From the NCBI RefSeq assembly GCF_014696615.1, contig NZ_JACJQJ010000030.1, positions 32,620 through 96,619 on the forward strand: 64,000 bases of DNA. Reading direction: 5' to 3'. The position numbers and the translations under genes are program-made. The stretch is from Nostoc linckia FACHB-104 (GTDB lineage Bacteria; Cyanobacteriota; Cyanobacteriia; Cyanobacteriales; Nostocaceae). The notes below the pieces were generated by a model that worked only from the letters and a program-made list of their open reading frames with translations, did no database searches and had not been told where the DNA came from. This document shows positions 28,529-37,680 of this stretch, piece after piece; positions within the stretch are counted from its first letter, which is position 1, and every line of letters starts with the position of its first letter.

Positions 28529-30520
28529 TCAGACTACTGGTGCGCCATTGGCAGTTACTAAGCCTTCCATAGAAATTGATGCAGCAGCCATATTAATCTC
28601 TGTTGCTTCCATAGTGATGCTAAAAGCAGATACGTTAATATCCGCCGTAGCTTCTATACTCACAGCACCTGCTGCGCTAATATTTACATCCGCCCCTGCT
28701 TGAATATTAATTACACCAGTGGTTTGCAGAGAGATAATCATTCCTTCATCATTAAGAGTCAAATTCTGACCAAAGGTGGTTTGAACTTCGATAGATTGTT
28801 GAGGCTTATCATTTAAATTAACTTGGTGACCACCAGAAGTTGTAATTGTGATTGCTTTTGCAGTCATCACATCATTCATCCGCATTTTATGACCGCCAGA
28901 TGTTTCAATTTCTATAAACTGGTCTTCTGGGGTACTATCTTGATCGTTCAAGCGTATATAATGCCCACCTGCTGTATAGATATAAATGCCATCATTTCTA
29001 TTATTTTCGTTACTACCGCCTCGATCATCTTCTACAAATTCAATAGTGTGACCTGTACGAGTTCTAATTGCTCGTAACCGGACTTTACCTTTGTTAATTG
29101 TGTCTTCAATTTTTTCGGGTGTTTTATCTTTACCATTCCAAACACCTCCAATAATAAAAGGTCTATGAATATTGCCGTGTTCAAAACCTACTAAAACTTC
29201 GTCATCGATTTCGGGTAAACAATAAAATCCTCGATTATTTGCAGCCCCCAAACCTACTACTCTAGCCCAATAACTGCTATGTTCTTCTGTCAGAGTAGGA
29301 AATTTCACTTTGATTCTACCCATACCTTGCGGGTCGTGATTATCAGTCACAATACCCACTAAAAAAGTTTGCCCCGGCTGTAAATGTGTTGGTGGTGATA
29401 AAATTTGGAACATACTGCCATCACGTAGCCCTCGTACAATAAATTCCGTGGTGTAAACCAGGTTTTTATAGGTATGGCGTGTTTCAGTGATATGATATGC
29501 CCCATTGTAGCGATCGCCCATTCCCTCCAGTTGAATTACCTTACCAGCGCGAATCTCTGGATTGCCATTAGCTTTGCCATCTGCTTGTACAAACTCTCCT
29601 CCTAGCTCATTACACAGAGCTTGCGCTATCATCTCTGCGTCTTTAGCGTTGTAAACGGGTTGGTCTACAACAATCATTTTGGGCGGCTGATTACTCAAAT
29701 TAAAATCAGTACTTGTGCTACTTCCTTGACCACTACCAGTTTCAGTAATTACTTTTTCAGTGCTAGCCGTTGAGGTAATAAGTTTTTTTTGCGTATAGTC
29801 CCAACAGCGTACTTCTACATTATTTACTTGTTGAGCAGTAGTAACACGAGGATAAAAGCTATTAATATCAATCAACCATTTTAGGTTTAAATAAGCATCT
29901 TTCTCTGGTTTATGAAAGTTGAGTTTATTATCTTGAACATAGAATAAGAAACCTATAAGGGCTGCTCGTTTTTGCAAGAATTCCATATTGGTTTGGTTTT
30001 CTTGAAAAATATATTCGTGAGTTTCGCCACTTTCTTCTACTTTACCAAGCTGTATATTTACTTCCGATGCTATTTTACGAACAATATCGCTGTCGGTTTG
30101 GTTTAAAAATGAGCGATTATAGCGACCACGATGTAACCTATGAGAAACATCATATCCCCGAACCAGAATATGAGCATCGGATGTTTCTTGAAAATACGCT
30201 TCAACTGCTGTAATTTCAGACTCAATTAAATATTGTTTTTCATAAATATTGAAGTCTTTATCTAAAGTCGTACTGCAAGAAAAACCTAATTTTACTTTAT
30301 CACCAATTTTAAAATAATTATCATAACGCCAAGGAGAATTTCCTTTACTACCTGACAAATAAGTATTATTTATTAACAATGTAAACATTGAAGGTAAATG
30401 TAGGCTTTCTTCTACTGTTGCCTCCAAGACATCATTTATTAATTCTTGGGGAGCATCTGTACCATTAATTTGTAGCTGTAACTGAGAAAGATAAAGTCCA
30501 GGTTTTTGTTGAGTAGGCAT
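28529..30520 (-). CDS. VgrG/gpD-type spike protein (Afp8-like)
   Basis: 663 residues forming the central spike that pierces the target membrane. Residues 1-350 match the gp27/gpD-like part: a late-control-D style fold with RGYDVSHRLHRGRYNRSF and LQKRAALIGFLFYVQDNKL. Residues about 375-470 are the gp5-like OB fold (VGIVTDNHDPQGMGRIKVKF, then YCLPEIDDEVLVGFEHGNIH and PFIIGGVWNGKD). The remainder is a repetitive beta-helix needle ending in alternating I/V/A-S/T repeats. No lysozyme or effector domain is fused. No separate PAAR tip gene is recognisable nearby. Confidence 0.92.
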   Translation of the reverse strand: MPTQQKPGLYLSQLQLQINGTDAPQELINDVLEATVEESLHLPSMFTLLINNTYLSGSKGNSPWRYDNYFKIGDKVKLGFSCSTTLDKDFNIYEKQYLIESEITAVEAYFQETSDAHILVRGYDVSHRLHRGRYNRSFLNQTDSDIVRKIASEVNIQLGKVEESGETHEYIFQENQTNMEFLQKRAALIGFLFYVQDNKLNFHKPEKDAYLNLKWLIDINSFYPRVTTAQQVNNVEVRCWDYTQKKLITSTASTEKVITETGSGQGSSTSTDFNLSNQPPKMIVVDQPVYNAKDAEMIAQALCNELGGEFVQADGKANGNPEIRAGKVIQLEGMGDRYNGAYHITETRHTYKNLVYTTEFIVRGLRDGSMFQILSPPTHLQPGQTFLVGIVTDNHDPQGMGRIKVKFPTLTEEHSSYWARVVGLGAANNRGFYCLPEIDDEVLVGFEHGNIHRPFIIGGVWNGKDKTPEKIEDTINKGKVRLRAIRTRTGHTIEFVEDDRGGSNENNRNDGIYIYTAGGHYIRLNDQDSTPEDQFIEIETSGGHKMRMNDVMTAKAITITTSGGHQVNLNDKPQQSIEVQTTFGQNLTLNDEGMIISLQTTGVINIQAGADVNISAAGAVSIEATADINVSAFSITMEATEINMAAASISMEGLVTANGAPVV

Positions 30521-30552
30521 AAATATAATTGAAGATTTAAAAAATTGATCGT

Positions 30553-31128
30553 TTATTCTATGGGTGCTAAATTTTGAGATTGTCCTGTTGTGCGATAGTC
30601 ACCTGCAGAAGCAGTTTGCTCCATGACACTGGGTGGATCGGATGGATCAACTTCTAGTAAATCTAAATCTACTAATGCTCGCAAAGGTGTACCATCGCTG
30701 CGAAACATTGTGAATGTATAAGATAGCCTCGTAATCACGCAATGAAAATATTTTTGTTGCCACTGCAAATAATAAACAGGTGGACGTTCATTAGCAGTAG
30801 AGATAGGACTTACGCCTTTTCTTAGTAAGTCAATATAATAATTGAGTGATTTTTGTCCTTTTTGACTCAAGTTTTTAGTTTCATAAGTATCAAATATCAG
30901 GTTATGAAGTTCTAATGTGAAAGGTTTCAGCCCTGCAAAATAAACTTTAGGTAATAGTAATGTTCCGCGATTACCAGTTTGGTATTCCCAATTATTATCT
31001 CTAGAAAAACGAAGCTCTTTTGGATTGAACATAAATTCAATCGTATTGGTATTATCATCAACACATACTAGCTTGGCTTTAACCAGATTATTTTGTGTTT
31101 GATTTTTTTGCTTTTGAGTGTTGACCAT
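30553..31128 (-). CDS. CIS tube/spike adaptor protein (Afp7-like, without LysM)
   Basis: 191 residues matching the CIS tube-protein domain of Afp7/gp53-like adaptors: IEFMFNPKELRFSRDNNWEY, then GLKPFTLELHNLIFDTYET and YFHCVITRLSYTFTMFRSDG with TPLRALVDLDLLEVD. These proteins cement the spike to the tube and baseplate. Most relatives carry a C-terminal LysM module. Here the chain ends about 15 residues after the conserved block, so LysM is absent. The position directly before the spike gene fits the standard eCIS order. Confidence 0.85.
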   Translation of the reverse strand: MVNTQKQKNQTQNNLVKAKLVCVDDNTNTIEFMFNPKELRFSRDNNWEYQTGNRGTLLLPKVYFAGLKPFTLELHNLIFDTYETKNLSQKGQKSLNYYIDLLRKGVSPISTANERPPVYYLQWQQKYFHCVITRLSYTFTMFRSDGTPLRALVDLDLLEVDPSDPPSVMEQTASAGDYRTTGQSQNLAPIE

Positions 31129-31162
31129 TTAATGACTTATCCTATGTGAAATTTATACAAAA

Positions 31163-33988
31163 TTACCAAGGTAATCGTCCAGATAAAATACCATGACGCT
31201 CTTGCTCATTCTCTAAACGGCGACGCAATAATTGATAGACATCACGAGCAAGCTTTTCAAATTCTACCGAGTTAATCTCACTTGATTGATTCAATTGAGA
31301 GGAATTTCTTTCTATAGTTTCAGTTATTGTAGTCTTGTCAGTAACTACGGCTTCTTTATCTTTAGCAAAACTTTTAGGCTGAATTAAATTGCTAGCAGTA
31401 TCTATATGTACTTTTGATTTTGTATAAGCAGGTGGCTGCTGTCGTCGTAATGCGTCATCACTCGAAATATCAGGATTGAAATTATTAGAAACTCTAGTAA
31501 TTTTCTCACTACTCATGAATTCTTCACTACTCGACCATTGAGCAGATTGAGTATTTGGTTTAAATGATGTATTAGCGGTAGAAACTGGCTTCCGAAAAAT
31601 TAAAGGAGTCGATGAATAATGAGTTGAATTTTTAGTCTGCTTATTTGCTTGATTCTCATAAGTTTTTAATTGTAAAGTACTTAAAGTGATAAGGTGATGA
31701 TTTGCTGTTTCTTTCCCTAAAGAAGAAGACACCAAATAACCCAATGGTTTGATTTTAGTAGTATCTAAACTTTGTCGTGGTACTGCACTATCTGTTGCAG
31801 TCTTAACTTGAGCAGAAGTGCCTACTGCGTTAACATTATTTGTTGATAAATCTGGTATAGTACCGTTATTATTGATGTGCTTCAGCAAGTTGAGGTTTTT
31901 CTGTGCATCTTTAGCATTAATCACAAACTCACCAGGAGTAAGCATAGCAGGTACAGTATCCGAGGGCGCTATTTGCTGGTGATTTATACTATTAGAGGCT
32001 GTGACTTGTCCACCAATAGCATACCCTTTAGGTGGGAGTGGATTGTCAAAGATACTGTCTTTTTCTACTTCTGTCTGATAAGATTCTTTCGCAATTTTTG
32101 TAGTATTCTCAATTGTTATATTATTTGGACTTTGGACAACTAGATAATTATTCGCTCTAACATCTGACTGCTTCATTACAATCTCAGGTGATACTGATTG
32201 TTGTGTTGTACTAGCTTGGGTGTTCTGCGATGATATATCACTAGTGCGATCGCTCTTCATCTCCTGCTGTTGATCAACATTAACTATCGGTGATACTGGC
32301 TGTTGTGATGATGTTTCAATGGTGCGATCGCTCCCCAAATTCTCCGCCTGAGAAAAGTTGTCTATCGGTGGCGCTGTATTAGCTTGCTTGTTCTGTGATG
32401 ATGTTTCAATGGTGCGATCGCTCCTCATCTCCTGCGCCTTCGGTGATACAGGCTGTGTTGCTGTAATAGCTTGAATGTTTTGTGATGATATATCTGGAGT
32501 GCGATCACTCTTCCACTCCCGTTCTTGATCAACATCGACTATCGGTGATACAGGCTGTTGTGATGATATATCTGGAGTGCGATCGCTCCCCAAATCCTGC
32601 GCCTGAGAAACATTGACTATCGGTGATACTGGCTGTGGTGCTGTACTAGCTTGTGTGTTTTGTGATGATGTTTCAACAGTGCGATCACTCCCCAAATCCT
32701 GCGACTGAGAAAAGTTGTCTATTGATGACGTTGTATCAGCTTGCTTGTTCTGTGATGATGTATCACTAGTGCGATCGCCCCTCATCTCCTGCGCCTGAGA
32801 AACATTGACTATCGATGGCGATGTATTAGCTTGCGTGTTCTGTGATGATGGTTCACTAGTGCGATCGCTCCCCAAATCCTGTGCCTGAGAAAAGTTGTCT
32901 ATCGATGGTGCGGTACTAGCTTGCGTGTTTTGTAATAATGTTTCACTAGTGAGATCGCTCCCCAAATCCTGTGCCTGAGAAAAGTTGTCTATCAGTGGCG
33001 CTGTATCAGCTTGCTTGCTTTGCAATGATGGTTCACTAGTGCGATCGCTTCCCAAATCCTGCGGATGAGAAACATTGTCTATCGGTGGCACTGTATCAGC
33101 TTGCTTGCTTTGGAATGATGTATCACTAGTGCGATCGCTCCTCAAATCCTGCGCCTGAGAAACATTGTCTATCGATGGTGCTATGTTAGCTTGCGTATTT
33201 TGTAATGATTTTTCAAGAGTGCGATCGCTTCTCAATTCCTGTGACTGAGGAAAGTTGTCTATCGGTGGCGCTGTATCAGATTGCTTGCTTTGCAATGATG
33301 TTTCAATGGTGCGATCACTCCTCAATTGCTGAAACTCAGAGATATTGACTATTGATGGCGCTGTATTAGCTTGCTTGTTCTGTGATGATGGTTCAACAGT
33401 GCGATCGCTCTTCAAATCCTGTGCCTGAGAAACATTAGCTATCGGTGATACTGGCTGTTGTGATGATGTTTCAATGGTGCGATCGCTCTTCAAATTCTTG
33501 GATTTAGATGTAACTGTAAGCGATGCTTGATTCGGTGTTTCACTATTAGCAAAACTATTCACTGAATTTATAGGTTCAAGTTGTGCAGTCCCAGGCTTTG
33601 CTGCTTTTTTAGATTTAGTAGATTTATTTGGTTTTTTATTTGTTTGAGATTTAGCCTGTTTTTTTACAACCAACTGGCTAGAAGCTTGATTAATTATTGT
33701 AGGAGCAATCGCACTAGTAAAATAATTATTTTCACGGCTAGTTTCTTGTTCAAAACTAATAGGCTGTGAATCTATATTTCCGCCTATTAATAAACTATTT
33801 GGAAAGGTAGACAAAAATTCTGAAAAGCCATCCCTTAAAGTGATTTCAAACAAACTAAGCGTTTGAATAGAAGTTAAGGGTTTTATTAGGCTTGGTAACA
33901 GTGGTAAAAAAGTTGATTTTTTTTGTATTAAAAGTCTGAGCGGACATAGAGGATCATGAATTCCTAGTGGAGGTTTCATAACTTGCAT
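31163..33988 (-). CDS. Giant repeat protein of the tail-tip operon with tape-measure-like motif
   Basis: About 941 residues from ATG at 33988 (GGTGA five bases upstream); TTG at 34000 is also in frame. A hydrophobic N-terminal part (1-95) is followed by a Lys-rich linker. Fifteen repeats of 26-34 residues, rich in Ser, Gln, Asp and Thr, come next (about 170-595), each beginning with an SDRT-type block. After the repeats comes GYAIGGQV, then SDTVPAMLTPGEFVINAKDA, a motif typical of phage tape-measure proteins. The C-terminus, LARDVYQLLRRRLENEQERHG, matches the end of proteins found at this place in other eCIS clusters. It lies between the tube-like and adaptor genes. A role as tape measure or as spike-tube linker is inference. 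Confidence 0.6.
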   Translation of the reverse strand: MQVMKPPLGIHDPLCPLRLLIQKKSTFLPLLPSLIKPLTSIQTLSLFEITLRDGFSEFLSTFPNSLLIGGNIDSQPISFEQETSRENNYFTSAIAPTIINQASSQLVVKKQAKSQTNKKPNKSTKSKKAAKPGTAQLEPINSVNSFANSETPNQASLTVTSKSKNLKSDRTIETSSQQPVSPIANVSQAQDLKSDRTVEPSSQNKQANTAPSIVNISEFQQLRSDRTIETSLQSKQSDTAPPIDNFPQSQELRSDRTLEKSLQNTQANIAPSIDNVSQAQDLRSDRTSDTSFQSKQADTVPPIDNVSHPQDLGSDRTSEPSLQSKQADTAPLIDNFSQAQDLGSDLTSETLLQNTQASTAPSIDNFSQAQDLGSDRTSEPSSQNTQANTSPSIVNVSQAQEMRGDRTSDTSSQNKQADTTSSIDNFSQSQDLGSDRTVETSSQNTQASTAPQPVSPIVNVSQAQDLGSDRTPDISSQQPVSPIVDVDQEREWKSDRTPDISSQNIQAITATQPVSPKAQEMRSDRTIETSSQNKQANTAPPIDNFSQAENLGSDRTIETSSQQPVSPIVNVDQQQEMKSDRTSDISSQNTQASTTQQSVSPEIVMKQSDVRANNYLVVQSPNNITIENTTKIAKESYQTEVEKDSIFDNPLPPKGYAIGGQVTASNSINHQQIAPSDTVPAMLTPGEFVINAKDAQKNLNLLKHINNNGTIPDLSTNNVNAVGTSAQVKTATDSAVPRQSLDTTKIKPLGYLVSSSLGKETANHHLITLSTLQLKTYENQANKQTKNSTHYSSTPLIFRKPVSTANTSFKPNTQSAQWSSSEEFMSSEKITRVSNNFNPDISSDDALRRQQPPAYTKSKVHIDTASNLIQPKSFAKDKEAVVTDKTTITETIERNSSQLNQSSEINSVEFEKLARDVYQLLRRRLENEQERHGILSGRLPW
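32190..33510 (-). repeat. Fifteen coding repeats with embedded HIP1 sites
   Basis: Tandem units of roughly 78-102 bp inside the repeat-protein gene. Each begins with codons for SDRT (or SDLT, GDRT), written in most units as AGC GAT CGC ACT so that the octamer GCGATCGC or the near-match GTGATCGC falls in every unit. Some units lack the middle NKQA-T-AP segment, giving a short form of about 26 codons. Confidence 0.85.
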
Positions 33989-34026
33989 AAGTATCACCAA
34001 TCAAGAAAGCTAGTGAGAAAATTTTG

Positions 34027-34554
34027 TCATGAACTAGGGAAAAACTGTTTCTCATTACGTATTGTGCGATTACCTCCTCCTGCATCTTGTCCAATACTCA
34101 ATCCTTCATAAGACATAGTTAATTCTTCTATTGCAACAGTACTTCCATCAGCTTGAAAATCTGATGCTTTCCAGGCTGTAGGGATAGCACCAATGAGAGT
34201 CCAACTTTGCATGATATCGCCTGCTTGATTGAAGACAAGAATGTTCACATTACAACGAGTAGTACTTTGTTCTTCATCGAATATTTCACATAACCAATTA
34301 AAAAAGCTTTGATCGTCTGTGATTCCTCGCTTGAAAGTTATATCTGAAAACGTTGTGTGTCCTAAAAAAACACGTTGCTGATTATTAACGCCTCCTTCAT
34401 GATAAATCTCTTTTTCAACTTGTATACTTGGCCCAGAGCATTCGGTAAAAGATGCCATTATCGAGCTATCTATCTCTAGATAAAACCGATTGGTAGTCAC
34501 AAAATTTAAACTGTGTTGAGTATACCTATCGTCAATATTAGAATTTTGATACAT
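34027..34554 (-). CDS. Tail tube-family protein (gp19-like, Afp5-like)
   Basis: 175 residues of the T4 gp19 tube family. The pattern is FYLEIDSSIMASFTECSGP, then a loop, FSDITFKRGITDDQSFFNWL and, near the end, AIPTAWKASDFQADG with AIEELTMSYEGLSI. In Afp/PVC clusters a special tube paralogue of this kind forms the first ring above the spike adaptor. Its place next to spike and adaptor genes, rather than next to the sheath, supports that role. The ATG overlaps the stop of the 53-residue gene upstream (TAATG). Confidence 0.88.
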   Translation of the reverse strand: MYQNSNIDDRYTQHSLNFVTTNRFYLEIDSSIMASFTECSGPSIQVEKEIYHEGGVNNQQRVFLGHTTFSDITFKRGITDDQSFFNWLCEIFDEEQSTTRCNVNILVFNQAGDIMQSWTLIGAIPTAWKASDFQADGSTVAIEELTMSYEGLSIGQDAGGGNRTIRNEKQFFPSS

Positions 34555-34715
34555 TAAAGTCTCCTGTCTTTTCCATAGTTTTTAATACGTTCTTGCTGGC
34601 GACGCATATCTTCTACAAAAATATCATATACTCGGTCAGTCAGTTTTTTCAAAAAACACTGATCGTTAATGCAATTTTTTAAGTTAGTCTTTTGATTGTT
34701 GTCTGTGTTTTTCAT
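34554..34715 (-). CDS. Small tail-tip operon protein, 53 residues
   Basis: A short frame of 54 codons from ATG at 34715 to a TAA whose last base is the first base of the downstream tube gene start (TAATG). The product is hydrophilic and helical. Its C-terminal half reads LTDRVYDIFVEDMRRQQERI, followed by a basic tail. A similar pattern (LARDVYQLLRRRLENEQER) ends the 941-residue protein two genes on, so the two may dock on the same partner. Afp6-type proteins of similar size occupy the same region in other eCIS. The stop-start overlap and the family-like motif argue that it is real. The 198 bases upstream are AT-rich and hold no gene. Confidence 0.75.
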   Translation of the reverse strand: MKNTDNNQKTNLKNCINDQCFLKKLTDRVYDIFVEDMRRQQERIKNYGKDRRL

Positions 34716-34913
34716 ATCTCATGAGCATGGTTTTAAATTAATACGCTAAACTATTTTATTTTGCATATATACAAATTCTATAAATCTTGTAATGGACGCA
34801 TATTATTGCCTAAACAATATAACCAACCTAGAGAATAACTTAATAATTTATCTGTATAATTCACAAATTTTTAGGTAATTAAATACAGGACAAATAGCAA
34901 TCTATAGCTATTT

Positions 34914-35528
34914 TTATTTTTCAGTTATGCTCACTGTAAAACCTATCAGCTTTTCTTGACCAAGCTCTAATAAATCATTATGATTAAGTCTGTAAGAATT
35001 ACCAGGAGAAATCAAATTACCATTAACATAAGTTCCATTTCGGCTATTATTATCAACTAACATATATGCGTTAGATGATTTATCCCAATAAATTCGTGCA
35101 TGAGAGCGAGAAACTATCTTTTCATTGGCAATACCAGTTAAGTCAATTTCTGGTACAGATTTAGTAGCCAGATTTTGTCTACCGATGTAGCCTTCTTCCT
35201 CGCGAAAGGGAAATTCTTTTCCAGAAGTATGCATGAGTTTGAGGATTGGGCGAGTAGGAGGTGGTTGGATATGCACCACTTGAGCTGGTGGGTTATCTAC
35301 AACTTGAGACAATGCTGATAGAGAGGAAGTGTGAGCATAGACTGGTGAAGATGCAGAGGGTTGAGGCACTTGCGATTTCTCTGCTAAAGTTGGCTGTTTC
35401 TCAGCAGCTGGAGCAGAGACAACTACATTGCCTAAAGCTGTGCCACACATAGGGCAAACCTTAGCATTGTTGGGCAAAGTACGGTTAAAATAATCACAAT
35501 TTGGGTTAGGACAACGATTTACAGTCAT
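34914..35528 (-). CDS. Zinc-ribbon FHA-domain protein
   Basis: 204 residues. The N-terminus carries a zinc ribbon (CPNPNCDYFNR, then CPMCG), followed by a Pro/Ser/Ala linker. The FHA domain spans about 105-200, with GYIGRQ, SRSHARIYWD and NNSRNGTYVNG: the Arg, Ser-Arg-His and Asn residues that bind phospho-threonine are all present. Its start overlaps the end of the upstream kinase-like gene by 23 bases, so the two are coupled. It most likely reads phospho-threonine marks within the injection-system circuit (inference). Confidence 0.88.
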   Translation of the reverse strand: MTVNRCPNPNCDYFNRTLPNNAKVCPMCGTALGNVVVSAPAAEKQPTLAEKSQVPQPSASSPVYAHTSSLSALSQVVDNPPAQVVHIQPPPTRPILKLMHTSGKEFPFREEEGYIGRQNLATKSVPEIDLTGIANEKIVSRSHARIYWDKSSNAYMLVDNNSRNGTYVNGNLISPGNSYRLNHNDLLELGQEKLIGFTVSITEK

Positions 35529-37623
35529 TGGAAATTAAGTATTGATCGGGTATAGGTTTTAAGGGAACGACTCCTGCTTTATCAAGCAAACACTGCCCTT
35601 GGCGAGTCTTTAGCATCTCAGCAAATTTACTACCAGCAGGTAGCAACGAGTTATCTTTTGGGTATACGACAACTAGCGGATAACCTAATGGATAACTGCC
35701 CGAGCGAAAAGTTTGGACATCTAGACGGTTATTTTTGTCACATATATTGTCTGAAGGACTAATGGGCAAACCATTGAGACGAAAAAGAGCTTGACTAGCT
35801 GGTTTATTTGCATCAACTAGTGCTAAAGGATAGCCTGCACATTGATTCCAAGTTTTACTCAAAATACCGTAACTAATAATTCCTGCTTGTCCTGTATCGA
35901 ATGCAGTGATAATTTGTTGCTGGGTTTGTTCGGTAGTTTGTGTAGTGACTTTAGCTTGATATAAAGCTATTTGCTGCGGATCGTCTTTCAGCACTATTTT
36001 TTGAAATAAACGCACTGCTTCCGGTTCTGTAGGTGCATAGGCTTTTATAGGCAGATTTGGGCCTCCAAGCTGTTGCCAATTGTTAATTTGACCTGTATAA
36101 ATTTGACGTAATTGCTCTAAGCTAATTTGTCCATTTAGAGCCTTGGGAAGATTTTGGTCTTTCTTGCTAAAAGCTACATATACAAGTAAGCCATCATAAG
36201 CAACTATTTTATCGTTGAAGTTATTTGTTACGTTATTAAACAAGCTAGTAATGGCAAACTGTGCTTTGTTATTGATGATTTCTTCTAAAGGTTGACTAGC
36301 AGTTTGTATATTAGTTGAAGTTACAGGCTGATAGTTAAATTGAGCGTTAACATCTGGCTTAGGATGAGTTAATAAATCTCCTAAACTACTTTGAATGGTT
36401 GGGTGAAACTTCAAAATATTAGTCCATGTGCCATCGTTTTCACCTGTATAAGTAAAATCTCCAGAGGGAACACCATTAACATCAGAGAAAGCAGGTACAA
36501 GATGATAAAATTCACTCGTAGCATCTTCTGGCATTTCTGAGCTACGCATCAAGAAATACAATATTCCTCCGCCAAACATTAGCAAAGTAAAAATTCCTAA
36601 AAATAAAAATATTAGTCTACGGAAACCTTTATCTTTCTGTTCTGGAGTAAATACTGTTGTTGAACTTAGTGCTTGATTTTCTTGGGTAAGTTGTAGTAAA
36701 GCTTGGCGAGCAGCTTCAGCACTCTCGAAAGGAATTTCTATTCCCATTAAACGATAAATAAACTGCTTTAACTCACTATCTGAGTTGGGCCATTGCTGCT
36801 CATCTCTAGGATCAATAAATTCTGCTCTCCCTGTCCACAGAGAAAAAGCTACTCGTCCTAAATCTTCTAAGTCTTGTGTGCAAGTGGGAATTACAGTTTG
36901 GAAAATAGATGGTGGGACAAATAAACCTTCCCAAAGAGCCAAATCACAAAGATATATAGTAGAGTACTGCTGATGATTTTGGACGATTAACAGACTATTT
37001 AAATTAAGGTTACCGTGAACCAAACCCTTCTGGATTTGCCCTGAAGGAAGTCGCAGTTTTTGAGTGTGGAGAAACTGTAATGTTTGTAAGGCTTGATTGA
37101 GTACCTGGCGCACTTGATCCGCAGTCATTGCACCTTTTTGTGTCAGGTACTCACTTAAAGTTTGAGCAGCTTCTAGATTACCTAAAGTGACGGTGTAACA
37201 GCGTTCTACTAGCGGATCGGCGATCGCATCCCAAGGGCTGATTAAGCGAAAGTCTTGGACTTTCCCATCTGCTGGACTCACACCCGCGACTCGCATAAAA
37301 GTATCTTGACGCTGACGAGTTTCTTCTTGATTAAAACAACCATCAGGTAGTAAATATTCCTTGATGACAACAGGTTGGTTATTACTCAGTTGAATCCCCA
37401 AATACAAGCGTCCCGTACCCCTAGAACCAACAAGACGAGTAACTTGATAACTACCTCGACTACCTTTAATTTCAGCTTTTTCCGGTAAAAGAGCCGGAAA
37501 ACCGCATTCTAAACAAAATTTGGCTTTGGGGAATTCTTTAGTTGTTTGCTGAAGGCGATCGCACGATAAAGGCGCGTTACGCGAACAAAAGTATTCTTGA
37601 TAAACAGGCTCAGGTAAAGACAC
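35506..37623 (-). CDS. Kinase-like membrane protein fused to a phosphate-binding-type domain
   Basis: 705 residues from GTG at 37623, with AGGGAG upstream. An N-terminal Cys cluster (FCSRN, then FCLECG) precedes a protein-kinase-like domain at about 58-310. Its glycine loop is GSRGTGRLYLG and it has VIKEY as the Lys strand. The catalytic loop is VHGNLNLNSLL, with Asn in place of the catalytic Asp, and the DFG region is CDLALWEG. One membrane helix lies at about 340-362. The rest (370-700) is a PstS-like periplasmic binding fold, with EIINNKAQFAITSLF, YTGQINNWQQLGG and SYPLGYPLVVVY. It is probably a pseudokinase signalling receptor with its sensor across the membrane. The FHA gene overlaps its 3' end. 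Confidence 0.82.
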   Translation of the reverse strand: MSLPEPVYQEYFCSRNAPLSCDRLQQTTKEFPKAKFCLECGFPALLPEKAEIKGSRGSYQVTRLVGSRGTGRLYLGIQLSNNQPVVIKEYLLPDGCFNQEETRQRQDTFMRVAGVSPADGKVQDFRLISPWDAIADPLVERCYTVTLGNLEAAQTLSEYLTQKGAMTADQVRQVLNQALQTLQFLHTQKLRLPSGQIQKGLVHGNLNLNSLLIVQNHQQYSTIYLCDLALWEGLFVPPSIFQTVIPTCTQDLEDLGRVAFSLWTGRAEFIDPRDEQQWPNSDSELKQFIYRLMGIEIPFESAEAARQALLQLTQENQALSSTTVFTPEQKDKGFRRLIFLFLGIFTLLMFGGGILYFLMRSSEMPEDATSEFYHLVPAFSDVNGVPSGDFTYTGENDGTWTNILKFHPTIQSSLGDLLTHPKPDVNAQFNYQPVTSTNIQTASQPLEEIINNKAQFAITSLFNNVTNNFNDKIVAYDGLLVYVAFSKKDQNLPKALNGQISLEQLRQIYTGQINNWQQLGGPNLPIKAYAPTEPEAVRLFQKIVLKDDPQQIALYQAKVTTQTTEQTQQQIITAFDTGQAGIISYGILSKTWNQCAGYPLALVDANKPASQALFRLNGLPISPSDNICDKNNRLDVQTFRSGSYPLGYPLVVVYPKDNSLLPAGSKFAEMLKTRQGQCLLDKAGVVPLKPIPDQYLISNDCKSLS

Positions 37624-37680
37624 TGAAAAGACTCCCTGAAAAAATTAACTCAAGTTGAATGATGTTATGCATAGTCATTG

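Noticed and set aside
32190..33510. CRISPR-like regular repeats
   Set aside because: The units are 78-102 bp, lie fully inside one long open frame and vary as protein repeats do; no cas genes are present.
35506..37623. Active Ser/Thr kinase
   Set aside because: The catalytic loop reads VHGN instead of HRD-type, so the key Asp is missing; it is called kinase-like only.
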